This document shows, piece after piece, positions 56,173 to 64,000 of a stretch of 64,000 nucleotides of DNA. The stretch is from assembly GCA_963930775.1 (NCBI GenBank), contig OZ005701.1, positions 5,277,669-5,341,668 of the forward strand, in the 5' to 3' direction. Positions within the stretch are counted from its first letter, which is position 1, and each line of letters starts with the position of its first letter. The notes below the pieces were generated by a model that was not told the DNA's origin, did no database searches, and saw only the letters and a list, made by a program, of their open reading frames with translations. Source of the DNA: Cliona cf. orientalis (taxonomy: Eukaryota; Porifera; Demospongiae; Clionaida; Clionaidae). Both the position numbers and the translations under genes were made by a program.

Positions 56173-56288
56173 ACTGTCATATGTTTGCCTTGCCACTAGT
56201 GGAATTCCAATTTCACATCGGATCTTTCGGATCCTTGCAAAATTATTAATTCCACATCGTGGCAAGGCTGCACATATGACAGTGTATT
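56173..56288. repeat. DIRS internal complementary region
   Basis: The left part (ACTGTCATATGTTTGCCTTG...) is the reverse complement of the downstream end at 55798-55875. The right part (ATTCCACATCGTGGCAAGGC...) is the reverse complement of the upstream end at 61792-61831. The two meet at ATTATTAATTCC, exactly the sequence of the two element termini joined. Confidence 0.92.
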
Positions 56289-56319
56289 GTTTGAAGATTC
56301 AAAAGACATAAGTCATACC

Positions 56320-57320
56320 TTATGATTGAAGAACTGCCTTGGAAAAATCATTAGTTATATGTTTGTGGTAATACTTCTCAAAGGTTGACCTCCTAGACCA
56401 TCCAGCTGTGGCCATGATGTCATTAACAGAGACTCCTTTCACACCAGCTGCAGAAGTCGAGGCAGCTCTGGTGGAGTGACCTTTAAAGATCTCCGTGTCT
56501 ACTCCAGCATCTGCTAAGGTCTCTTTTATCCATCTTGATATGGATCCTGATTTCACAGGTTTGTACGGCTTCTTGTAGGAGATGATCAATTGAGTCACTT
56601 TGTTATCACCGTGCATTCTGAGAGGTGCTGTTCTTTCCATATAAATTTGCAAAGTTTTGACAGGACACAAAGACTCTGCTTCCTTGAAAACTGAAAAATA
56701 CGCTTCTTTGGGTGGACCAGAACGACGTGTTTTGGTCAGTCCTGGAATGGTGAATACAACATCTTCTCCGACTGACCGCTTGAATCTAATGTCCAATGCT
56801 TTAATCTCTGAAGCTCTGTTAGCATTACATAATGCCAATAATGTGACCGTTCTCTTAGAAAGTTCTTTCAGTGACAGATTAGTAGTTGTTGGGCCATCCT
56901 GAATGTGTTTCACAACCAAACCCACATCCCATACTTCCTGGTATCTAGGTGCAGGAGGGCGTTCATTGAACATACCTTGAAGCAGGCGAACAACCATTGG
57001 GTGTTGTCCGACTGGTTTTCCGTCTATTTGCGGTAATGTAGCGGATAATGCTGATCGGTATGAATTTAGAGTGGAGTATTGCTTTCCCTCTTGGAACTGA
57101 GCTGTTAAAAAATTTAATACAGGTCCGATAGATGTCTGCAAGGGATCAATCTGTGCTTGATTGCACCAAAAAACCCATTTTCCCCATGCTGAAGAGTAAG
57201 ATTTCTCAGTGCTACTTCTCCATGCTGCGGTGATAAGTTTGAAAGAGTCATCTGAAATTCCGTGACCTTGGATATTATTCCGGAAACTTTGCAGGCGACT
57301 AACGTTAGGCTGTTCTGAGC
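56320..57320 (-). CDS. DIRS tyrosine recombinase
   Basis: C-terminal part of a very long open frame (open from 59472). The recombinase residues are visible: Arg in LCNANRASEIKAL, HxxR in FKGHSTRAASTSAA, then the GW segment and Tyr in STFEKYYHKH. The N-terminal SAM-like part starts near SDDSFKLITAAWRSSTEKSY. The enzyme would integrate the circular cDNA without target duplication. The start codon is uncertain; translation may use a Met around 57500 or re-initiation within the overlap with the RT frame. All catalytic residues appear intact. Confidence 0.92.
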
Positions 57321-59147
57321 TATCATTTGATGTGTCTCTCCTTTTGGGTTGGTTATTATCTGATTGAAGTTCGGTAGAATCAAGGGAATGTCGATCAGTC
57401 TGGCCAATAAAGTCGGGAACCAAGACTGATTGTGCCAAAATGGAACTATTAGGATCATTTCCTTCACCTGATCCTGCTCTAGTTTCCTGAGACATCTCCC
57501 AATCAGAAGTAAAGGAGGAAAAGCATAAGCTCGGAAGTTGGTCCATGTTTGGGCTAATGCGTCCACTGCTTCCGCCCCGGGATCTGGTTTGAAGCTGAAG
57601 TATCGGCGCAGTTGCGTGTTGTGGCGAGCTGCAAATAGATCGATGTCGAATGGACCCCATACTCTGTGCAGTGTATGGAAAACTTCCTGATCCAGCATCC
57701 AATCGCTCGGCTCTAATCTTTTCCTCGATTCCGCATCTGCTACCAAATTCATCACACCTGGAATGTGCTCTGCATGTAGAGAGATTCGTCTGCTTACACA
57801 CCAATCCCATATGTTCAGTGCCAGATTGGACAACGCTTTCGAGTGAGTTCCACCTTTGTGGTTTATGTAAGCTATTGTTGTGGAGTTGTCTATCAGCAGG
57901 AGGATATGAATGTTGTTTTTCTTTGAGACAAACGTCTGCAGAGCTAACTGTACCGCCTTCATTTCCAGAAAATTGATGTGTGCAGTTCTTTCTTCCATTG
58001 TCCACGCTCCTCCTATCCTCGCAGCCTGATCTGTCGCACCCCATCCGGACTTCGAAGCATCTGTTGTGATTATCATGTCTGCTGAGGGTGGGACAACTGA
58101 GTGATCGTTGAAGTGTTGGAGTTTGTCCATCCACCAAATGAGGTCTTCCTTCGCTTCCTCCGTGATTTCTGCCCGATGGTCGTAATTTCCTGCTGAGATC
58201 GATAAAATCCTGTGACGTAACCTCTGCAGTGCTCGGTAGTGGAGGGGGGCGACGCTCACAGCTGGAATCGTCGACGAAAGTAGGCCTATCAAGTGGGCCA
58301 GCTCCCGAGCAGTCGCACGTCTCTTGTTGTAGAGGTGTCTGCATTCTTTCTTTATCTTGTGGAGTTTGTCGTCCGGTAGAGATATTGTCATCTTCACTGA
58401 GTTGATGAGAAAGCCCAGATATTCTATGGTCTGTGTCGGTGTCCAGACACATTTGTTTTGGTTTAGCTTGAACCCCAAGCACTCCAATTCGTGAGCGAGT
58501 ACTCTCATGTGAGACCTTAACAGATCCTTGCTTTGAGCCATAATCAAAATATCGTCGAGGTAGATGACGATACGTATACCCTGCTTCCTCAATTTCGCTG
58601 CCAGAGGTCGAAGAATTTTGGTGAAGACTCGTGGAGCTGTCGCTAAGCCAAAGGGGAGAGACTTGAATTGATAGTTTTGTCCTTTCCATTGAAACTTGAG
58701 GAATTTGCGGTGATGTGGAGATACCGGTACTGTTAGATAGGCGTCCTTTAGATCGATTTTTCCCATAAAGTCGTTCTTTTGGAGTACATCCTTTAGGGTA
58801 TTTATCCCCTCCATTTTGAAATGAGGGACCTCCAAATAGGTGTTGAGGCGCTTGAGATTGATTATCGGTCTCCAACCTCCGTCTTTTTTGGGTACCGTAA
58901 ACATAGGGCTGAAGAAACCCTCTCGACCGGGAGCGCTTTCGATGGCATTCTTTTGAAGTAGGCTGAGTATTTCTTGATCGAAAATTTGTGTTTGCTCTGG
59001 TGACAGAGGAGGCTGTTTGGGGGGCCAATTGCCCTGTGGTAAAGTATCCCCAAACTCCAAATGGTAACCCTGAATACACTGCAGCACCCAAGCATTGTCG
59101 GTAATCTGATGCCAAGCAGGGAGGTGAGACCGTAATATCCCCCCCAC
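57114..59147 (-). CDS. DIRS reverse transcriptase-RNase H
   Basis: 677 codons from a Met at 59147. RT: PKKDGGWRPIINLKRLN (residues ~86-102), FMGKIDLKDAYLTVPV (first catalytic Asp) and the active site YLDD at residues 196-199 in IRIVIYLDDILIMA. RNase H: TTDASKSGWGA (Asp 363), LEMKAVQLAL (Glu 395), LLIDNSTTIAYINHKGG (Asp 420) and NLVADAESRK (Asp 471). After RNase H comes FDIDLFAARHN and YAFPPLLLIGRCL, a conserved segment of DIRS elements sometimes linked to a methyltransferase-like domain. The frame overlaps the recombinase frame at its 3' end, typical of DIRS. No stop or frameshift is seen. Confidence 0.95.
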   Translation of the reverse strand: MGGILRSHLPAWHQITDNAWVLQCIQGYHLEFGDTLPQGNWPPKQPPLSPEQTQIFDQEILSLLQKNAIESAPGREGFFSPMFTVPKKDGGWRPIINLKRLNTYLEVPHFKMEGINTLKDVLQKNDFMGKIDLKDAYLTVPVSPHHRKFLKFQWKGQNYQFKSLPFGLATAPRVFTKILRPLAAKLRKQGIRIVIYLDDILIMAQSKDLLRSHMRVLAHELECLGFKLNQNKCVWTPTQTIEYLGFLINSVKMTISLPDDKLHKIKKECRHLYNKRRATARELAHLIGLLSSTIPAVSVAPLHYRALQRLRHRILSISAGNYDHRAEITEEAKEDLIWWMDKLQHFNDHSVVPPSADMIITTDASKSGWGATDQAARIGGAWTMEERTAHINFLEMKAVQLALQTFVSKKNNIHILLLIDNSTTIAYINHKGGTHSKALSNLALNIWDWCVSRRISLHAEHIPGVMNLVADAESRKRLEPSDWMLDQEVFHTLHRVWGPFDIDLFAARHNTQLRRYFSFKPDPGAEAVDALAQTWTNFRAYAFPPLLLIGRCLRKLEQDQVKEMILIVPFWHNQSWFPTLLARLIDIPLILPNFNQIITNPKGETHQMIAQNSLTLVACKVSGIISKVTEFQMTLSNLSPQHGEVALRNLTLQHGENGFFGAIKHRLIPCRHLSDLY

Positions 59148-59203
59148 CGGTTGCTCCTTTGTAGTTAGTCCTTGCGTTTCGGGTCTGGAAACCTCTTCTG
59201 GTT

Positions 59204-60199
59204 TCAGGAGTTTCCCCGGGTGCTTTTGAAGTTGGTGTAGTGTGGGCGAAACTTTTTGTACAGAGTGTAGCTTCTGCCCGACTCGCCTCCGTACCTTGCG
59301 GTCGGGCCCTTGGATAAAAAACTGCTGCTAGTTGATGGCTGCGAGGATGATTTAGGTGGGTTGTCGACCTTGGTAATTGCTTTATTGAAAGCATCAATCG
59401 TGTTGGCTCTTTCCGTGATTTTCTTCCGGATTTCTGGGCCAAATAGTTCGGTGCCAGTGTCGCCAATGTCATCCTTGCAAATTTCCTTCATGAAGGAGCT
59501 TAGCTTTGGTCTAGATTTGGAGATGCTACTGATTATTGATGAGCGTCTACTCTGGGAAATGTAGTTCGATGCATTGCCTATCAGGGCTAATGTATCTTGT
59601 GTGAGTTTGATAACCTCACTAACCGGGATAAGCTCCTCTGGTTTTCCTGTTAGTTGCTGCTCAGCTAGGTGTGACCAGAAATTGGCCAGTGGGGCACAAG
59701 TAGCCAGGACAGTTGCCTGTATCTTAGCCATCTGAGCATCACTCTTTTCCGGTACTTCTTTGCCCAAAGCTCCTTTGATATCATAATCAAGAGTGGGCAC
59801 TGCGACTGCCGAGGAACTTGGCTTGGGATACTCTCGTGCCAATTCAAACCGTTTACGTTTCGGGAGATATCGATGGAAGGTTTTGCCGATAAAATCATTG
59901 ACCACCTTTTCCATTTCCTGTGGCGTTGACTGGTAATATGATTCGGGATCTACTTCCGCATCCTCATCATCTTCAGAGGAGTCATCCTCATAGTAGCGTT
60001 TCCTTTTCTTAGCAAGTCTTGCTTCTGGGTCGGCAAGCGGAGGGATTGAGCTTGCTGGGTTTGTATCGGGGAGTTGATTTGTTGGTAGCAAGCTCCCACC
60101 CACAAACTGCTGTGGGTACATTGTGGGCATTACACAGTATTGATAACCTGTAATAGAGAAAATACTGTTGAGACTTATGGTAGTGCCAAAAAGGGGCAT
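59204..60199 (-). CDS. DIRS gag-like protein
   Basis: Open frame of 331 codons; a likely start is the internal Met at 60130 (MPTMYPQQFVGG), since the upstream 23 codons look like intron plus an acceptor (TCTATTACAG). It contains a basic and acidic patch (AKKRKRYYEDDSSEDDEDAE), then helical segments (KIQATVLATCAPLANFW, SEVIKLTQDTLALIGNASN, SSFMKEICKDDIG) and a Ser-rich basic tail (KSSSQPSTSSSFLSKG). No zinc knuckle is present, as is common in DIRS gag. It precedes the RT frame by about 57 bp. Confidence 0.8.
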   Translation of the reverse strand: MPLFGTTISLNSIFSITGYQYCVMPTMYPQQFVGGSLLPTNQLPDTNPASSIPPLADPEARLAKKRKRYYEDDSSEDDEDAEVDPESYYQSTPQEMEKVVNDFIGKTFHRYLPKRKRFELAREYPKPSSSAVAVPTLDYDIKGALGKEVPEKSDAQMAKIQATVLATCAPLANFWSHLAEQQLTGKPEELIPVSEVIKLTQDTLALIGNASNYISQSRRSSIISSISKSRPKLSSFMKEICKDDIGDTGTELFGPEIRKKITERANTIDAFNKAITKVDNPPKSSSQPSTSSSFLSKGPTARYGGESGRSYTLYKKFRPHYTNFKSTRGNS

Positions 60200-60350
60200 T
60201 CAATACCATTCATTTATCAAGTGACAGGTGGTAGTACCAAAGGGTATTCAATACCACTAGAAATTTATTAAGGTCGTTTGGCCAGTATAGGGCAGCTTAG
60301 ACCTTGCTAATAAAGGTTTCAACGGTAGTGCCAGAGGGCATTCAATACCG
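60179..60350. promoter_or_regulatory. Three copies of a GGTAGTGCC...GGCATTCAATACC motif
   Basis: Imperfect copies at 60179-60208, 60230-60256 and 60324-60350. Each has GGTAGT(G/A)CC at one end and ATTCAATACC at the other, so each can fold on itself. They lie in the leader between the foldback insertion and the gag frame. Confidence 0.5.
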
Positions 60351-60398
60351 TATGTACCTTGAGGTAGAGCTCCTGTGGTGTTTCCAGGGTAAACGGGG

Positions 60399-61327
60399 TA
60401 GCCTCGTGCCCATCCCTATTCCCACCTTTTCAATGTTGCACGCAGAAAAGGGGGAAGGTCTGGTCGATTTGGTGATGTCAGGATGATGTCACATGGACGT
60501 GGTTTGAACTGACCTGGTCGTGGTCTGGACTTCCTGGTTACCTCGCGCTTGCTGCCCACGCATGCACGCGTGCGTGCGCTAGCGCTTCAGCGCGAGCGCG
60601 TGCACAAGTATAAGCAAATCGACCTTCAGACCTGTCAGCACTTTTGCGAACTAAACAGAAGCATTGCCAGAAAATGAATGAAGACGTCTCAGGGAGTTGG
60701 AGACGGCCGTTTCTGGCTATGTTGGATTTTATTTCGGGTAAGATATGTATGATACTTGCATGAACATAATATTTATTCATACCGGTACATGGCGCTTGCT
60801 GTTAACATGTTAATTTTTGTATCTAACGCGGTGATTGGCCAACTTAAAATTTAAGTTGGCCAATCACCGCGTTAGATACAAGTATCATACAAGCGCCATG
60901 TACCGGTATACCGCACATGCACTGTACATGCCATGTATGAATAAATAATTATTATGTTCATGCAAGTATCATACATATCTTACCCGAAATAAAATCCAAC
61001 ATAGCCAGAAACGGCCGTCTCCAACTCCCTGAGACGTCTTCATTCATTTTCTGGCAATGCTTCTGTTTAGTTCGCAAAAGTGCTGACAAGGCAGGTCTGA
61101 AGGTCGATTTGCATATACTTGTGCACGCGCTCACGCTGAAGCGCTAGCGCACGCACGCGTGCATGCGTGGGCAGCAAGCACGAGGTAACCAGGAAGTCCA
61201 GACCACGACCAGGTCAGTTCAAACCACGTCCATGTGACATCATCCTGACATCACCAAATCGACCAGACCTTCCCCCTTTTCTGCGTGCAACATTGAAAAG
61301 GTGGGAATAGGGATGGGCACGAGGCTA
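60399..61327. mobile_element. Foldback palindrome element, 8-bp target duplication
   Basis: Two arms of about 450 and 478 bp are inverted copies meeting at 60849 (AACTTAAA/TTTAAGTT). The ends read TAGCCTCGTGCCCATCC and its complement. AAACGGGG lies directly outside both ends (60391-60398 and 61328-61335), an 8-bp target duplication. The arms differ mainly by a ~30-bp indel near 60905-60950. No coding frame is credible. An 8-bp duplication would suit hAT, P or Merlin-like transposition. Confidence 0.9.
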
Positions 61328-61541
61328 AAACGGGGAGCATTGGAGGGAGGACTGGTTGCATGATAGGTAGTTTGTACGGAGTGCTGGCTGGTTAATGAGT
61401 CAGTCGGGCTCAACCTCAAAAAGGAGTCGTTGAGGGGCGGTGTGTAAACTCCGCGGGGCCGGGGGTTACCGAACGTCACGTGATGCCCGGGCGAGCCGTT
61501 CCCTGGCGGTTGAGATCCTTCGTCTGAGTCAACGTTCATGG
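61328..61541 (-). CDS. Possible DIRS leader frame
   Basis: A Met at 61539 opens MNVDSDEGSQPPGNGSPGHH, then RPRGVYTPPLNDSFLRLSPT, running into the foldback arm at 61327. The GC-rich Pro-containing frame looks translated. It could be an N-terminal gag exon or a separate small frame. Joining it to the gag frame by splicing did not give a matching phase. Confidence 0.4.
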
Positions 61542-61685
61542 CTGCCAGATCCAGCGGGAATAGGTTCAGGTGGGCTTCTGGCAGGATCTAAACAGGTCTT
61601 TGATCCAAAAGGGGGGCTTTCGCGAACTTTCCTTACGTACAGAGTTAATACTTTCTCTGAGCCCAAAAACGTGTTCTTGCTGTAA

Positions 61686-61831
61686 GCAAAATTTTGAGGC
61701 CGAGGATAGCACGTGGTCTGTTACTATTTATAGTTGCTTTTTCTGATTATGTAATCTTTGAACTTGCTATGAATATCATTATTTGAGGCCAAATACACTG
61801 TCATATGTGCAGCCTTGCCACGATGTGGAAT
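61686..61831. repeat. DIRS terminal inverted repeat, upstream end
   Basis: The inverted partner of 55798-55990. It ends CGATGTGGAAT at 61831, which is the other half of the internal complementary region at 56250-56288. Confidence 0.9.
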
Positions 61832-62313
61832 GGCATAATGACAAGATTGAAGCGGGGGCAAAATTCCATGCGGGCGGGGGATGAGAAACTAATTTTCATC
61901 CAATAGTGGCCTTATTATAATAAAAATAAGTACAGTTCAGCTGCTTTCAATACAGACATAAATAAATGTAAAGGCCTCCATCCAAGTTTGAATGTATCAT
62001 ACATGTACATGTACATGTATGTATACATGATTTGCTTATGTACATGCATGTACAATGTAGGTAATTCCAAACATACCAAGGAGTCTATAAGCCCTTGATG
62101 TACTTGTGGTACTGTGTACATATACAAGTAACATACATGTACTCTGTACTGTATACATGTACATATATATACATAAGTATTACAGTGGCACCTGTCAATA
62201 GCAAGATGGCTGGTTTAAAAACAGGTGTATAATGCATGGAGCTTTGCCACTTGGGGGTATCAACTAGTGGCTTTAATAAGGAGGTGGATGTCTTACACTG
62301 TGACCACTGTATA
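61832..62313. other. Flank with (ACATGT)n microsatellite, no gene seen
   Basis: TACATGTACATGTACATGTA repeats are at about 62000-62030 and again near 62152-62170. No coding pattern was recognised. Confidence 0.55.
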
Positions 62314-62811
62314 TACCGTACTCGCTCTAATTATCCGAACGGCCAAAAATAATTACTAATACCGCCGTTCGGTGTTAAACAGAAAGTAAATAAATTCGGG
62401 CAATGGTTTGTTCGAGTGTAAATAGAACGGATCCGGTGCAAATGGAGAAAGCACTATTATAGCGACAAAGATACAGCAGTCGATGTCCAACTATAGATTT
62501 ATCGTTGTCAGCTCTAAAGTTCTCAGTATCGCTGTGCTCTCAGGAGCGATCGCAAAATGATCCGGCTGTCTGTGTCTGTGTTACCTTTCCGCTCTTATAT
62601 GCTGTCCAAGATGTGGTAGCCACACTGTTCGATGAACGTGGAAGAGTTGTCTCGAGCTCCTGCCATGCCGTACCGCGTGGCCGTTCGGTTGATTTTAAGC
62701 GGATGAGAAAACTTGAAATTCAAGATGTTCGATGAATTAGGAAGGAAATAAATTACTTAAACTTGCCATTCAGGCTATTAGAATGTTCGAATAATTAGAG
62801 CGAGTACGGTA
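62314..62811. repeat. TIR element (TACCGTACTCGCTC termini)
   Basis: TACCGTACTCGCTCTAATTA at 62314 is mirrored at 62785-62811. The 76-codon open frame inside (62505-62735) shows no family resemblance. Confidence 0.88.
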
Positions 62812-63507
62812 TAGTTTGAATATACATGTACCCTGCATGTTACTAGTGTCATGCAGGGCCTGTTTGGGGTGAGCCTGAGCTGAGAAGGCTCGAGCAGATG
62901 AGACTCTAAAGCAATTGATTGTGATTGCATGAAGCGCTAACACAGACACAAGTGACTACAACAGTCATAGCTACATGTATGTTATTCCTATCCAACAGTC
63001 CCTCCATGTACTATGTCTATGCCAATAGACAATAGCTGCCTCTGTTCAACAGTCAGTGAGCAATACATTAAGCAATAAACTTTGCCTTCTTAGCCACTCA
63101 TTGCGCTGTTGAGCTGACTATGTATGACTGATGTGATAAGGTCTACCTCAATTGCTCTCTTGTTTCCTTTGGAGCCTTAGTTTTTTCTACAGCAATCAGT
63201 ATTCATACATGTATTTCTTATGCACTAAAAAACCCATGAGTGTATATTTGCAAGTCACTAAATCGGAACAGCATAATATATACATGTACATGTATTTATG
63301 GAATGTGTATGCAAGATCCTCTTTCTTATTATCACACAGGAATGAGGGTCCGGGCATCAGCTTGCCAAACTCAAGACTTACTGTATTAAGTATAAAATAT
63401 GAAATCCATGCAGGCGGTGAAACGACAATAGATCCGGTGGGAGTTGATCTAATGAGAATTGATCTAGTGGGAGTTTCGTACCCATACAAAGAATGCAAAT
63501 TACGTAG
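62812..63507. other. No gene seen
   Basis: No protein-like frame was recognised. The open frames at 63152-63541 and 63196-63513 overlap on opposite strands and are AT-rich. Confidence 0.45.
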
Positions 63508-63719
63508 TACCATAAGGACGGGTTTTAATTGCGTAGTTTAATGATTGCGTTCTAGTCGAGTCAGGCGAAATTGCGAATCAAATAATTGCGATGGATGACC
63601 CCGTACCGTACTGTAGTATGCGTGCACGTTTATGTTTGCGAATCTATTAATTGTGAAAAGCAGAAAAACTCGCAATTCACAATTAATAGATACTCGCAAT
63701 TAAAACCCGACCTACGGTA
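63508..63719. repeat. TIR element (TACC[AG]TA..GACGGGTTTTAATTGCG termini)
   Basis: TACCATAAGGACGGGTTTTA at 63508 is mirrored by AAACCCGACCTACGGTA ending at 63719. A second inverted repeat (CTATTAATTGTGAA / TTCACAATTAATAG) lies inside. Non-coding. Confidence 0.85.
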
Positions 63720-64000
63720 TCTTACTGAAGCGGGCACGTGCATGCAGCATATTTTACCATCCGTTCGAGTATAGTGGTTTAACATCCTATATTGTGGCCA
63801 ATCAATACCTATCATGGAATTTCCACCCTTGAAACACTTTCGCCTGGGGTTTAATATGTTCCAGACCCTCCCTCTCTCTTCCTGTGCACTGGAGGGTCAG
63901 AGGATGAGACTAGGGTGACCCTAAATTAATTATAATCCACTCTTAAGCTGTACAATGAATATGCACGTAGATCAGTCTAACAGAGACTTACTGTATCAAC

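Larger units (their letters stand above)
55798..61831 (-). mobile_element. DIRS-like tyrosine-recombinase retrotransposon
   Basis: Terminal inverted repeats (55798-55990 and 61686-61831) enclose gag-like, RT-RNase H and tyrosine recombinase frames read on the minus strand. An internal complementary region at 56173-56288 matches the two element ends in joined form, the hallmark of DIRS-type circular replication. No target duplication is expected and none is seen. The frames are intact, so the copy looks young. A foldback element has landed in the 5' part (60399-61327). Confidence 0.95.

Noticed and set aside
57650..57976. 108-codon plus-strand frame in the DIRS element
   Set aside because: Antisense shadow of the RT-RNase H frame, with no domain similarity.
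62505..62735. 76-codon frame inside a TIR element
   Set aside because: No recognisable family, no splice or start context, and it sits in a non-coding MITE.
1..64000. CRISPR array, rRNA gene or bacterial operon
   Set aside because: No regularly spaced repeats, no rRNA blocks and no run of co-directional uninterrupted genes were seen; splice sites and retroelements indicate animal nuclear DNA.

Overview
The window reads as nuclear DNA of an early-branching marine animal, most likely a demosponge with an Amphimedon-like repeat landscape. The reasons are short GT-AG introns in a recognisable animal Rab-GAP gene (TBC1D15/17 type), ankyrin-repeat exons, and a dense mix of Ty3/gypsy, DIRS, CR1/L2-like, Helitron and many small inverted-repeat elements. 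The species assignment is inference; no barcode gene is present.

Host genes are on the minus strand. (1) A dispersed ankyrin-repeat gene starts with an ATG exon at 47511 and runs leftwards to at least 1637. Its exons are short, each encodes one repeat, and all share one splice phase (102-nt and 90-nt classes). The intervening introns carry segmental duplications and almost every mobile element in the left half. (2) A TBC-domain Rab GTPase-activating protein lies at about 54.9 to 48.97 kb with ten or eleven exons. The Arg- and Gln-finger motifs are present, but there are two in-frame stop codons and one 5' exon is duplicated.

Mobile DNA, left to right: a TIR element at 8-532; a Ty3/gypsy element at 3467-7707 with 189-bp LTRs that differ at only three positions but a broken pol lacking the reverse transcriptase active site; a nested cluster of small elements at 7.7-9.2 kb; pogo-like transposase and integrase relics at 9.4-10.3 kb; a series of TIR elements at 12-17 kb; a truncated LINE at 20.8-22.5 kb; a decayed Helitron (HUH Rep plus Pif1-like helicase) at 22.5-26.96 kb; a minus-strand multi-frame gene at 26.9-31.2 kb of an uncharacterised transposase-like family; an OTU-protease-like relic at 31.9-32.4 kb; more TIR and foldback elements at 36-51 kb; and a nearly complete DIRS-like tyrosine-recombinase retrotransposon at 55.8-61.83 kb. 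The DIRS element has terminal inverted repeats, an internal complementary region and intact gag, RT-RNase H and recombinase frames. Its 5' part is interrupted by a ~930-bp foldback palindrome flanked by an 8-bp target duplication.

No bacterial-type operons, CRISPR arrays, rRNA genes or convincing functional tRNA genes were seen. All splice sites and family calls come from reading the sequence by eye; none was tested by search or transcript data.
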